This document shows positions 1-7,714 of a stretch of 40,859 nucleotides of DNA, piece by piece. The notes under the pieces are model-generated. The model saw nothing but the letters and a program-made list of their open reading frames with translations. It did no database searches and had not been told where the DNA came from. Location: contig NZ_MSJP01000072.1 in NCBI RefSeq assembly GCF_014596525.1, positions 1 to 40,859 of the forward strand, read 5' to 3'. The position numbers and the translations under genes were made by a program. Numbering within the stretch: the stretch's first letter is position 1; every line of letters begins with the position of its first letter. The stretch is from Streptomyces sp. CBMA291 (GTDB lineage Bacteria > Actinomycetota > Actinomycetes > Streptomycetales > Streptomycetaceae).

Positions 1-4
1 GCCA

Positions 5-242
5 CCGTCCCCGCCGCCCTGCCGCTGCTGCGGCGGTCGGCCGCCCCGCTCGCGCCGGGCCCCGCCCTCGGCCGCCTCGGCGCCGGCCTGGTCGTCGAGG
101 CGCAAGGTCAGCGAGATCCGCTTCCGTCCCCGCCGCCCTGCCGCTGCTGCGGCGGTCGGCCGCCCCGCTCGCGCCGGGCCCCGCCCTCGGCCGCCTCGGC
201 GCCGGCCTGGTCGTCGAGGCGCAAGGTCAGCGAGATCCGCTT
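5..242. repeat. Perfect 119-bp tandem duplication at the window edge
   Basis: Positions 5-123 and 124-242 are identical by eye. The unit covers codons for the end of the S1 domain and the start of the basic Gly/Arg-rich tail of Tex. Because 119 is not a multiple of three, the duplication shifts the tex reading frame, giving a stop at 108-110. It lies within 5 bases of the window start, so an assembly artefact at a contig end is as likely as a real duplication. Confidence 0.9.
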
Positions 243-2378
243 GCGCGGGATGTCCACGTCGAGCACCTTCACCTTGACGACGTCACCGGGCTTCACCACG
301 TCCCGGGGGTCCTTGACGAAGGTCTTCGACATCGCCGACACGTGCACCAGACCGTCCTGGTGCACACCGACGTCCACGAACGCGCCGAAGGCCGCCACAT
401 TGGTGACGACGCCCTCCAGGACCATGCCGGACGCCAGGTCGCCGATCTTCTCGACCCCGTCCTTGAAGGTCGCCGTCCGGAACGCCGGTCGCGGGTCGCG
501 CCCCGGCTTCTCCAGCTCGCGCAGGATGTCGCTCACCGTCGGCAGACCGAACGTCTCGTCGACGAAGTCGTCGGCCCGCAGCGAGCGCAGCCGCCCGGTG
601 TCGCCGATGAGCGCCGCGACCTCGCCGCCCGTCGCCTTCACCATCCGGCGCACCACCGGGTAGGCCTCCGGGTGCACCGACGAGGCGTCGAGCGGGTCGT
701 CGCCGCCCCGGATGCGCAGGAAGCCCGCGCACTGCTCGTACGCCTTCGGGCCCAGCCGGGACACGTCCTTGAGCGACCGGCGCGAGCGGAAGGGGCCGTT
801 GGCGTCCCGGTGCGCGACGATGTTCTCCGCGAGCCCGGAGCTGATGCCCGAGACCCGCGAAAGCAGCGGCGCCGAGGCGGTGTTGACGTCCACGCCGACA
901 CCGTTCACACAGTCCTCGACGACCGCGTCGAGCGAGCGCGAGAGCTTCACCTCGGCCAGGTCGTGCTGGTACTGGCCGACGCCGATGGACTTCGGGTCGA
1001 TCTTCACCAGCTCGGCCAGCGGGTCCTGGAGCCGCCGGGCGATGGAGACCGCGCCGCGCAACGACACGTCCAGGTCCGGGAGTTCCTGCGAGGCGAACGC
1101 GGAGGCGGAGTAGACCGACGCGCCCGCCTCCGACACCATCACCTTGGTCAGCTTCAACTCGGGGTGCTTCGCGAGGAGTTCACCCGCGAGCTTGTCGGTC
1201 TCGCGGGACGCGGTGCCGTTGCCGATCGCGACCAGCTCGACCGCGTGCTCCTTCGCGAGGCGTGCCAGCCGCTCCAGGGCCTGGTCCCACTTGTTGGCCG
1301 GGACGTGCGGGTAAATCGTGTCGGTGGCCACGACCTTGCCGGTCGCGTCGACCACCGCGACCTTCACACCGGTACGGAAACCGGGGTCGAGGCCCAGCGT
1401 CGCCCGGGTGCCCGCGGGCGCGGCGAGCAGGAGATCGCGCAGGTTCGCCGCGAAGACCCGGACCGCCTCGTCCTCGGCCGCCGTCCGCAGCCGCAGCCGC
1501 AGATCGATCCCCAGATGCACCTGGATACGGGTCCGCCAGGCCCAGCGGACGGTGTCCTGGAGCCACTTGTCACCGGGGCGCCCCCGGTCGGCGACGCCGA
1601 AGCGGTGCGCGACGATCCCCTCGTACGAGGAGGGGCCGGGGGTCTGCGAGGGCTCCTCCGGCTCCAGGTCGAGGCTGAGCACGTCCTCCTTCTCGCCGCG
1701 CAGCATGGCGAGCACCCGGTGCGAGGGCAGCGCGGTGAAGGGCTCGGTGAAGTCGAAGTAGTCGGCGAACTTCGCCCCCGCCTCCTCCTGGCCCTCGCGC
1801 ACCTTCGCCACCAGCCGGCCCCGGCCCCACATGCGCTCGCGCAGCTCGCCGATGAGGTCGGCGTCCTCGGAGAACGTCTCGGCGAGGATCGCCCGCGCGC
1901 CCTCCAGAGCCGCCGGGGCATCCGCGACACCCTTGTCCGCGTCCACGAAGGCGGCGGCGGCCGCCGCCGGGTCCACCGAAGGGTCGGAGAGCAGCCCCTC
2001 GGCCAGCGGCGCGAGCCCGGCCTCCCGTGCGATCTGGGCCTTCGTCCGGCGCTTGGGCTTGAAGGGCAGATAGATGTCCTCCAGGCGCGCCTTGGTGTCG
2101 GCGCCCCGGATCGCGGCTTCGAGCGGCTCGGTCAGCTTGCCCTGCTCGCGTACCGAGTCGAGGATCGCCGACCGGCGGTCCTCCAGCTCGCGCAGGTACC
2201 GCAGCCGCTCCTCCAGGGTGCGCAGCTGCGCGTCGTCGAGCGTCTCGGTCGCCTCCTTGCGGTAGCGCGCGATGAACGGCACGGTCGAACCGCCGTCGAG
2301 CAGCTCGACGGCCGCCTTCACCTGTCGCTCGCGTACGCCGAGCTCCTCGGCGATCCTTGCTTCGATGGACGTGGTCAC
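108..2378 (-). CDS. tex: Tex, RNA-binding transcription accessory protein (3' end frameshifted)
   Basis: Tex/Spt6-like nucleic-acid-binding protein of about 756 residues from the GTG at 2378 (VTTSIEARIAEELG). Visible parts are an N-terminal helical region with the PFIARYRKEAT motif, a YqgF/RNase H-like domain near residues 325-430 (LGLDPGFRTGV), helix-hairpin-helix repeats near 490-560 (VGVDVNTASAPLL) and a C-terminal S1 domain near 640-710 (GMVLEGVVTNVAAFGAFVDVG). It acts in the cytoplasm on transcription and RNA. An ATG at 2423 is in frame but has no better ribosome-binding site and adds residues unlike the family start. After the S1 domain the frame enters a Gly/Arg tail and ends in SGSR because of the 119-bp duplication; read from the outer copy alone, the tail would run past the window start. 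The family assignment is firm; the C-terminus is not. Confidence 0.93.
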   Translation of the reverse strand: MTTSIEARIAEELGVRERQVKAAVELLDGGSTVPFIARYRKEATETLDDAQLRTLEERLRYLRELEDRRSAILDSVREQGKLTEPLEAAIRGADTKARLEDIYLPFKPKRRTKAQIAREAGLAPLAEGLLSDPSVDPAAAAAAFVDADKGVADAPAALEGARAILAETFSEDADLIGELRERMWGRGRLVAKVREGQEEAGAKFADYFDFTEPFTALPSHRVLAMLRGEKEDVLSLDLEPEEPSQTPGPSSYEGIVAHRFGVADRGRPGDKWLQDTVRWAWRTRIQVHLGIDLRLRLRTAAEDEAVRVFAANLRDLLLAAPAGTRATLGLDPGFRTGVKVAVVDATGKVVATDTIYPHVPANKWDQALERLARLAKEHAVELVAIGNGTASRETDKLAGELLAKHPELKLTKVMVSEAGASVYSASAFASQELPDLDVSLRGAVSIARRLQDPLAELVKIDPKSIGVGQYQHDLAEVKLSRSLDAVVEDCVNGVGVDVNTASAPLLSRVSGISSGLAENIVAHRDANGPFRSRRSLKDVSRLGPKAYEQCAGFLRIRGGDDPLDASSVHPEAYPVVRRMVKATGGEVAALIGDTGRLRSLRADDFVDETFGLPTVSDILRELEKPGRDPRPAFRTATFKDGVEKIGDLASGMVLEGVVTNVAAFGAFVDVGVHQDGLVHVSAMSKTFVKDPRDVVKPGDVVKVKVLDVDIPRKRISLTLRLDDQAGAEAAEGGARRERGGRPPQQRQGGGDGSGSR

Positions 2379-2584
2379 GGTGTCCCGACTCGCCTTCTCG
2401 TGCCTCAAGCTTGCGAAGTGCATTCTGCCGGGTCGCTCACCCGGACGCGGCAACCGGCCCGTCCCGCGCGCGTCCCCGGCCGCCCCCGCCCGCCGGTCGC
2501 GGTGGGTGAGACCGGGGCGGCGACGGTCCCGGGGCCCCTCGCCCCGAGTGTCGAGGCGCACGTGGAGAGCCGTGTCGCCGCCTT

Positions 2585-2632
2585 CCGGGAACTGCCGGGA
2601 ACCTCCCGGAACTGCCGGGAACCTTGGGGAAC
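2585..2632. repeat. Five GGAAC pentamers at exact 10-bp spacing (20-bp tandem repeat)
   Basis: GGAAC occurs at 2588, 2598, 2608, 2618 and 2628. The underlying unit is a 20-bp tandem repeat (2585-2604 and 2605-2624, one mismatch) plus a partial third copy. It sits in the 273-bp gap between the enoyl-CoA hydratase-like gene and tex, over 200 bp upstream of the tex start. The rest of the gap (2379-2584) shows nothing I can name. Confidence 0.75.
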
Positions 2633-2651
2633 CGTCCGTCAGGGCCGGTTC

Positions 2652-3395
2652 TCAGCTCCCGTACGTGAAGCGGGGCGCGCGCCGTTCGAGGAAGGCGGCT
2701 ATTCCCTCGGCGGTGTCGCCGCTGCCGTGTGCCTGCTCCTCCCAGTGGGCGTCCCGGTCCAGGCGTCCATCGGCGAACTCCTTGGCCGCCGACTGGGTCA
2801 GCAGCGAACGGGAGGCCAGGATCCGGGTGAACTCGGCGACCCGCCCGTCCAGTTCGCCCGCCGGGTGGAGCTCGTCCACGAGACCGGTCCGCAGCGCCCG
2901 TTCCCCGTCGATCAGTTCGCCGGAGAACAGCAGGTACTTGGCGGTGGAGGGGCCCACGAGGGCGGTCAGCCTGCGGGTGGCGGAGGAGGGGTAGACGATG
3001 CCGAGCTTCGACGGGGTGACCCCGAAGCGGGCGTCCTCCTCGGCGAACCGCAGGTCGCAGGCGGCCGCGAGCTGACTGCCGCCGCCCACGCAGAAGCCCC
3101 GGACGGCCGCCAGGGTCGGCCGGGGGAAGGCGGCCAGCGCCTCCTCGGCGCGTACGGCGAGCGTCCGCTGTTCGTCGCCGGGCTCCCGGAGCGCCGAGAT
3201 GTCGGCCCCGGCGCAGAAGGTGTCGCCCTCGCCGGTCAGGACGAGGACCCGGACGGCGGGGTCGGCGGCGAGCCGGTCGAGGACGCCGGGGAGCGCGCGC
3301 CACATGCCGGCGCTCATCGCGTTGCGCTTGGCGGGGTTGGCGATGACGACGGTGGCGATCCCGTCCTTGACGCTGTCCTTCAGCTGCGGCTCCAT
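2652..3395 (-). CDS. Enoyl-CoA hydratase/isomerase family protein
   Basis: Crotonase-fold protein of 247 residues, the normal length for a single-domain member, starting at the ATG at 3395. The two oxyanion-hole segments are clear: AGADISAL near residue 65 and FCVGGGSQLAAACDLRFAEE near residue 105. The stretch after it, FGVTPSKLGIVYPSSATRRL, has no glutamate at the positions where classical enoyl-CoA hydratases carry their two catalytic glutamates, so true hydration activity is doubtful. Isomerase, decarboxylase or thioesterase-like chemistry on an acyl-CoA is possible. It is divergent from the HdeD-like gene, with only 66 bp between starts. Substrate is not predictable. Confidence 0.88.
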   Translation of the reverse strand: MEPQLKDSVKDGIATVVIANPAKRNAMSAGMWRALPGVLDRLAADPAVRVLVLTGEGDTFCAGADISALREPGDEQRTLAVRAEEALAAFPRPTLAAVRGFCVGGGSQLAAACDLRFAEEDARFGVTPSKLGIVYPSSATRRLTALVGPSTAKYLLFSGELIDGERALRTGLVDELHPAGELDGRVAEFTRILASRSLLTQSAAKEFADGRLDRDAHWEEQAHGSGDTAEGIAAFLERRAPRFTYGS

Positions 3396-3461
3396 GGGCC
3401 GGATGCTATCCGCCGGGTCCGAACGTACGATCAGGAAGGGGCCGTCCCGAGGAGGCACCGC
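3396..3461. promoter_or_regulatory. Short divergent promoter region
   Basis: The 66-bp gap must hold promoters for both flanking genes. Minus strand: TAGCAT (3403-3408) is a plausible -10. Plus strand: TACGAT (3426-3431) is a plausible -10. No good -35 element is evident for either. A GAGGAGG ribosome-binding site precedes the plus-strand ATG. Confidence 0.25.
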
Positions 3462-4193
3462 ATGGCCGAGGACGCCCGTGGGAGATCCGGGGGCCGGGAC
3501 CGTGCTGGGGGGACGGCCGGTGAGGGCAGGCGGCTCAGCCGTGCCTTCGGGCGGCTCGCGGTACTGGGTGCCGTACTGGTGCTCTGCGGGCTCGTCGGTC
3601 TGGTCTACACGGGCCTGGCCACCCTCACCTCGATGCTGCTCTTCGGCTGGCTGCTGCTGATCGGCGGCGTGGTGGGCCTGCTCCAGGCCGTCCAGTGGCG
3701 GGGGACCGGGTCCTTCTGGCCCGCGGCGGTGGTCGCCGCCCTGAACCTCGCCGCCGGAGTGGTGGTGATCCGGCATCCGGAGGGCTCGGCGGAGGCCCTG
3801 ACGATGTTCGCGGCCCTGCTCTTCCTGGCCGGTGGCGTCTTCCGCCTCGTGGGCGGTGTGGTGGCGCGGGGGCCGCAGTTCGGCTGGACCCTGCTCCAAG
3901 GCGTGTTCGGCCTGCTGCTCGGGCTGCTGGTGCTGTTCGACTGGCCGCACAGCAGCCGGTACGTCCTCGGGCTCTTCTTCTCGCTGGCGCTGCTCTTCGA
4001 CGGCCTCGGCCTGATCGCGATGGGGGTGGGCGGCCGGAGGATCGTGGGGATGGTGACGCCACCGCCACCGACCCTGGAGCCGGAGCCGTCTCGGGAGCCC
4101 GGCGACCCGCCCCGGGGCTCCGCACCGGGCCGGGGGCCCGACCAGGACCGGGAGCCGCTCGCGGACCCGTCCCGGCACCCCCGCCAGGAATGA
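3462..4193 (+). CDS. HdeD-like (DUF308) integral membrane protein
   Basis: Membrane protein of 243 residues beginning at the ATG at 3462, well placed after a GAGGAGG ribosome-binding site. After a basic hydrophilic N-terminus of about 28 residues come roughly six hydrophobic segments in pairs (for example LAVLGAVLVLCGLVGLVYTG and MLLFGWLLLIGGVVGLL), the pattern of the HdeD/DUF308 family, which takes its name from the E. coli acid-stress protein. The last 45 residues are a charged Pro-rich cytosolic tail. No enzymatic motif is present and function in actinobacteria is unknown. Confidence 0.8.
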   Translation: MAEDARGRSGGRDRAGGTAGEGRRLSRAFGRLAVLGAVLVLCGLVGLVYTGLATLTSMLLFGWLLLIGGVVGLLQAVQWRGTGSFWPAAVVAALNLAAGVVVIRHPEGSAEALTMFAALLFLAGGVFRLVGGVVARGPQFGWTLLQGVFGLLLGLLVLFDWPHSSRYVLGLFFSLALLFDGLGLIAMGVGGRRIVGMVTPPPPTLEPEPSREPGDPPRGSAPGRGPDQDREPLADPSRHPRQE

Positions 4194-4239
4194 CAGAAAG
4201 CGCAGCCGAACAGTCGTACAACTGACACGGGCATACTCC

Positions 4240-4281
4240 ACTGATCAGAAGGCAGCCGATAAGTATCGACTTCTGGTCAGT
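4240..4281. promoter_or_regulatory. Nested inverted repeat upstream of the HATPase gene
   Basis: Outer arms ACTGATCAGAAG (4240-4251) and CTTCTGGTCAGT (4270-4281) are complementary with one mismatch. Inside them sits a second, perfect dyad, CGATA-AG-TATCG (4257-4268). The element is AT-richer than its surroundings and ends 38 bp before the GTG of the downstream gene. It could be an operator or a 5'-leader hairpin. Confidence 0.6.
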
Positions 4282-4319
4282 AGCTGGGCCTGCCGCCGCC
4301 CATTGCCAAGACTCGATCC

Positions 4320-4874
4320 GTGGCGAGAATCGAGTACGAGGACGGGTACCGGACCGTGGGCGACCACGCGGGCACCCCCGCCCGGCAACCGTTCCGCGAA
4401 GGAGTCTGGCGCTTCACCGCTGCGGCGGTCGACGTCTCCGTCCCCCAGGCCCGGCACGCCGTACGCGACCTTCTGGTCCGCCAGGGCGTACCGCTGTACG
4501 AGGAGACCATGGACGGCCTGCTGCTGATCGTCTCCGAGCTGGTCACCAACGCCGTACGGCACGCGGCGCTGCTCTCCCCGCAGATAGCGGTGGAGGTGGC
4601 TGTCGGCCCCGGGTGGATCAGGGTCTCCGTGGAGGACGACCATCCGTACCGGCCCAAGGCGGTGGAGGCGGGCCACGGGCAGACCGGCGGCCGGGGGCTG
4701 CTGCTCGTCCGGGAGATCGCCCGGGAGGCCGGCGGCATGTGCGACGTCGAGCACACCGCGAGTGGCGGGAAGATCATCTGGGCGGCGCTGCCCCTGGCTC
4801 CGATGGCACCGGGGCCGGGGGCGGCGTCACCGTCCGAGGTCACCAGCCCCCGGACGGACCCGTCAGTTCCCTGA
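4320..4874 (+). CDS. ATP-binding protein, anti-sigma/HATPase type
   Basis: HATPase_c protein of 184 residues, the RsbW/SpoIIAB-like kinase-domain-only type very common in Streptomyces. The N-box is ELVTNAVRHA near residue 73, the G1 box is around VSVEDDHPYRP and the G2 box is GGRGLLLVREIA near residue 123. Such proteins usually bind or phosphorylate anti-anti-sigma partners, but no partner gene is adjacent. The GTG at 4320 has no clear ribosome-binding site, so the start is uncertain or the mRNA is short-leadered. The last 35 bp overlap the 3' end of idi in convergent orientation. Confidence 0.85.
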   Translation: MARIEYEDGYRTVGDHAGTPARQPFREGVWRFTAAAVDVSVPQARHAVRDLLVRQGVPLYEETMDGLLLIVSELVTNAVRHAALLSPQIAVEVAVGPGWIRVSVEDDHPYRPKAVEAGHGQTGGRGLLLVREIAREAGGMCDVEHTASGGKIIWAALPLAPMAPGPGAASPSEVTSPRTDPSVP

Positions 4875-5460
4875 TGGCAGGGCGCGCCGCGTCGAGCACG
4901 GTCATGAACCAGGCGGAGAACGGCACGGCGGCGTGCCGCTCGGCCAGCTCCGCGGGGGTCACGAAGACGGTGTCCTCGATCTCCTCCGGGTCCGGGTCCG
5001 GCTCGGCCTGCACGAGGCCGACGAAGAGGTGGTTGAACTCCTGCTCCACCAGGCCCGAGGCCGGGTCCGGGTGGTTGTAGCGGACCGTGCCGGCCTCCGC
5101 GAGCAGCGTCGGCGAGACGCCCAGCTCCTCGAAGGTGCGCCGGGCCGCCGCCGCGAACGGCGCCTCGCCCGGGTAGGGGTGACCACAGCAGGTGTTCGAC
5201 CAGACACCGGGGGAGTGGTACTTGCCGAGCGCGCGGCGCTGGAGCAGCAGGCGGCCCGACTCGTCGAAGAGGAAGACGGAGAAGGCGCGGTGCAGCTGTC
5301 CGGGCGCCTGGTGGGCGGCGAGCTTCTCCGCCGTACCGATGGTCGTCCCGTCCTCGTCGACCAGTTCGAGCATGATCGGCGCAGGGGCTCCGGGCGTCTG
5401 GACACCGTTCGACGCGATCTCGGGGGAGATCTGTACCGCGGTGGCTGGTGTGGTCGGCAT
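4840..5460 (-). CDS. idi: Isopentenyl-diphosphate delta-isomerase, type I
   Basis: Nudix-fold enzyme of 206 residues that interconverts IPP and DMAPP in the cytoplasm, supplying starter units for the prenyl chain made by the hopanoid operon. The type I signature is present: NTCCGHPYPGE with the active-site cysteine near residue 85, the Nudix-like helix RRTFEELGVSP, and EEIEDTVFVTP with the metal-site glutamates. The ATG at 5460 is chosen because an AAGGA site lies 5 bp upstream; another ATG at 5466 is too close to that site. In S. coelicolor, as I remember it, idi also lies close to the hopanoid genes. The 149-bp gap upstream should hold its promoter; none is convincing. Confidence 0.95.
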   Translation of the reverse strand: MPTTPATAVQISPEIASNGVQTPGAPAPIMLELVDEDGTTIGTAEKLAAHQAPGQLHRAFSVFLFDESGRLLLQRRALGKYHSPGVWSNTCCGHPYPGEAPFAAAARRTFEELGVSPTLLAEAGTVRYNHPDPASGLVEQEFNHLFVGLVQAEPDPDPEEIEDTVFVTPAELAERHAAVPFSAWFMTVLDAARPAIRELTGPSGGW

Positions 5461-5609
5461 ACCCATCCTTCGCTTCGGTCCTCCACCCCGGCGGGGCGGC
5501 CTCAGTCTGCCGTACAAAACCGGCTTGTCCGTACTTCGTCGGCCGGACGTGGCCGCTCCCGCCGCACTGGAGTACATCCGGCGCGGCGGGCCCGGGGCGG
5601 CTGGGGGAG

Positions 5610-6164
5610 TCACTCCACCCCGAAAGGTCCCGGATAGGCGATCCTGCCGGGCGGAACGGGCGCCGAATCGTCGAGGACCAGCGCCATCATCGCCTCGTCC
5701 GGCACCTCGAAACCTGGCTTGATTCCGTATGCGGACGCACGTACGAACCCGAACCGGGGGTAGTACTCCGGATGGCCCAGTACGAGCACGAGCCGTTCGC
5801 CGCGCAGCCGGGCCGCGTCGAGCACCGCCCGGACGACGGCCTGCCCGGCCCCCGTGCGCTGGTGTCCAGGGGTCACCGAGACCGGGGCCAGGGCCGCCGC
5901 GGGGGCTCCGTCGACCCGGCAGCGGGTGAGCAGGGCGTGCGCGGCGATCGAACCGTCGGGGGCCTCGGCCACGTACGAGAGGCCCGGCAGCCAGGCCTCG
6001 GGATCCTGGCGGAGGGCGTCGACGAGATCGGCCTCGGCGGTCGACCCGAAGGCGGCGGCCACCACCCGGCGCACCTCCGCGGCCTCGCCGTCCCGCTCGG
6101 GGCGGGCGGTCCAGCGCGGGGTGGCGGGGTCGGGGGACGTGTGGTGCCGGGCGTTGTCGGACAA
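5610..6164 (-). CDS. GNAT family N-acetyltransferase
   Basis: Single-domain acetyltransferase of 184 residues. The acetyl-CoA binding loop is recognisable as VSVTPGHQRTGAGQAVVRA (near residues 95-115), followed by LVLVLGHPEYYPRFGF, typical of the YhbS-like group, in which a H-x-YYxRFGF motif is conserved. The start taken is TTG at 6164, preceded at 9 bp by AAAGG; internal GTG codons are possible but would trim the first strand. Substrate unknown. Upstream lie a tiny ORF and an iron box, so iron-controlled transcription is conceivable. Confidence 0.85.
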   Translation of the reverse strand: MSDNARHHTSPDPATPRWTARPERDGEAAEVRRVVAAAFGSTAEADLVDALRQDPEAWLPGLSYVAEAPDGSIAAHALLTRCRVDGAPAAALAPVSVTPGHQRTGAGQAVVRAVLDAARLRGERLVLVLGHPEYYPRFGFVRASAYGIKPGFEVPDEAMMALVLDDSAPVPPGRIAYPGPFGVE

Positions 6165-6231
6165 CAGGGGGAACCTTTGATGAGGAGGTCCCGGCCGACG
6201 ACGTGACGTACCGGTGGGAACCGGGATCAGG

Positions 6232-6303
6232 TCAGCCGGAGACCCGGAGGTCGAGGAAGGGCCGGGTGGCGCCGCTCGGGGCGGCCTCCATGGCGACGGT
6301 CAT
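6232..6303 (-). CDS. Tiny ORF (23 aa) behind an iron box, possible gene remnant
   Basis: ATG at 6303, with a GGAGAGGGG ribosome-binding site about 9 bp upstream, opens a 23-codon frame (MTVAMEAAPS... ending DLRVSG) stopping at 6232. The iron box lies 26-44 bp upstream, a normal promoter distance. The sequence (RPFLDLRV) faintly resembles the start of siderophore-interacting FAD proteins, so this may be the 5' stub of a deleted iron-regulated gene. It could also be a leader peptide for the GNAT gene 67 bp downstream. Both are inference. Confidence 0.35.
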   Translation of the reverse strand: MTVAMEAAPSGATRPFLDLRVSG

Positions 6304-6328
6304 CGGACTCGACCCCTCTCCCGCACGT

Positions 6329-6347
6329 CCAGGTGAGGCAAGCCTAA
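6329..6347 (-). promoter_or_regulatory. Iron box (DmdR1/IdeR/DtxR-type operator)
   Basis: On the minus strand the 19-mer reads TTAGGCTTGCCTCACCTGG, matching 14 of 19 positions of the actinobacterial iron-box consensus TTAGGTTAGGCTCACCTAA, with both conserved arms TTAGG and CACCT intact. It is downstream of the CDF stop codon, so it cannot control that gene. Its only downstream targets on the minus strand are the 23-codon ORF and the GNAT gene. Confidence 0.6.
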
Positions 6348-6357
6348 CAGCCCGTGC

Positions 6358-7299
6358 TCACAGACAGAGCTTGGCCTCGTGTTCCGCGTGCCCCACCGGC
6401 TCCAGCTGGAAGGTGCAGTGCTCCACGTCGAAGTGGGAGCCCAGGCAGCCCTGGAGCGCGTGCAGCATCTTCTCGTGTCCCACCGCGTCCAGCGCGTCCT
6501 GGTCCACCACCACGTGCGCCGAGAGCACCGGCATCCCCGAGGTGATCGTCCAGGCGTGCAGATCGTGGACGTCCTCGACGCCGGGCAGGGCCAGGATGTG
6601 GGCCCGTACCTCCGCCATGTCCACGCCCTTGGGGGCCGACTCCAGGAGGACGTCCAGCGTCTCCCGCAGCAGCTTGACCGTACGCGGGACGATCATCAGA
6701 CCGATCACGATCGAGGCGATCGGGTCCGCGTACTGCCACCCCGTGGCCAGGATGACCGCCGCCGCGACGATCACGGTGACCGAGCCCAGGGCGTCCGCCA
6801 GTACCTCCAGATACGCCCCGCGCACATTGAGGCTCTCCTTCTGGCCCCGCATGAGCAGCGAAAGGGAGATCACGTTCGCGACCAGACCGACCGCCGCGAA
6901 GGCGATCGCGAGCCCGCCCTTGGTCTCCGCCGGTTCCACGAACCGCTGGATCGCCTCGAACAGCACATAGCCGCCGACCACCAGAAGCATCAGACAGTTG
7001 GCGAGCGCCGCCAGGATCTCGGCCCGCGCGAAGCCGAACGTACGGTTGCCCGAAGGCGGCCGGTTCGCGAAGTGGATGGCGAGCAGCGCCATCCCGAGCC
7101 CGAGCGCGTCGGTCGCCATATGGGCCGCGTCCGCGATCAGCGCGAGCGAGTCGGCGACCAGACCGCCGACGATCTCGATCACCATCACGGAGAGTGTGAT
7201 GCCGAGCGCGATCCGCAGCCGGCTCCGGTAGGCGGCTCCCGCCGTCCCGGTCGGCGGCGGTCCGCCGTGGCCGTGCCCGTGGTCGTGTCCAGCCCCCAT
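6358..7299 (-). CDS. Cation diffusion facilitator (CDF) metal efflux transporter
   Basis: Inner-membrane divalent-metal/proton antiporter of 313 residues, the standard CDF length. The N-terminus is His-rich (GHDHGHGHG). Six membrane segments follow, with metal-site motifs ADAAHMATDA (TM2, D and H) and EVLADALGSV (TM5, with aspartate at the usual H/D position), and a C-terminal cytosolic ferredoxin-like domain (VRAHILALPGVEDVHDLHAW, HFDVEHCTFQLE). The H-x-x-x-D pair in TM2 suggests zinc, cadmium or cobalt rather than manganese. The ATG at 7299 follows GGGAGG at 7 bp; the longer in-frame frame upstream lacks such a site. No metal sensor gene is adjacent. Confidence 0.93.
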   Translation of the reverse strand: MGAGHDHGHGHGGPPPTGTAGAAYRSRLRIALGITLSVMVIEIVGGLVADSLALIADAAHMATDALGLGMALLAIHFANRPPSGNRTFGFARAEILAALANCLMLLVVGGYVLFEAIQRFVEPAETKGGLAIAFAAVGLVANVISLSLLMRGQKESLNVRGAYLEVLADALGSVTVIVAAAVILATGWQYADPIASIVIGLMIVPRTVKLLRETLDVLLESAPKGVDMAEVRAHILALPGVEDVHDLHAWTITSGMPVLSAHVVVDQDALDAVGHEKMLHALQGCLGSHFDVEHCTFQLEPVGHAEHEAKLCL

Positions 7300-7714
7300 C
7301 GCGTGCCTCCCGGTCCGTACGGTCGCAACTGCCCCGATGGGCAAGTGAACTACGGGAGGGGGGTATGTGCAACACGGTACTGAACACCGTTGTCATATGC
7401 TCTGACCTGCGGTGATGTCTTCGGAGCCCAGAGTGGGGGAGAGGTCGGGCCACGGGTGTGCGCGAGCGGGCGCGACCGGTGTTCGCGGGCCGGACGGCCG
7501 ATCGCCGATGATGATCTCCGCAGGGCGCGGAGCATCGTTGCGGACACGGGTGGGCCGAGGGGAGTCCTGCCCGCGAAGCCTCGGTGAACTCGCGCTTCTG
7601 TTCATCCGATAGCCTCAGCCGACGTGTAGCCGCCCGGTGCCGGGCCGCACCGCCGTGCCCGGGGCCGCCATGGGTTCCGTCGGCCCCTCCATCAGCTCCA
7701 AGGAGTGAGTTCGT
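7300..7714. other. 415-bp intergenic region upstream of the polymer operon
   Basis: It must hold divergent promoters for the CDF gene and the seven-gene operon. An imperfect dyad ACGGT-N7-ACCGT lies near 7375-7391, next to TATGCT (7395-7400), a possible plus-strand -10. TAGCCT at 7610-7615 is a second candidate. A strong AAGGAG (7700-7705) precedes the CTG start at 7715. No coding potential or RNA gene was recognised. Confidence 0.4.

Noticed and set aside
342..3461. Very long plus-strand open frame opposite tex and the crotonase gene (up to 1283 codons)
   Set aside because: Arg/His/Gln-rich translation without any domain, explained by high GC. The opposite strand encodes clear Tex and crotonase domains. 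Only its last part (from 3462) is the real HdeD-like gene.
6329..6347. Iron box as regulator of the CDF transporter
   Set aside because: It lies beyond the stop codon of that gene, not in its promoter.
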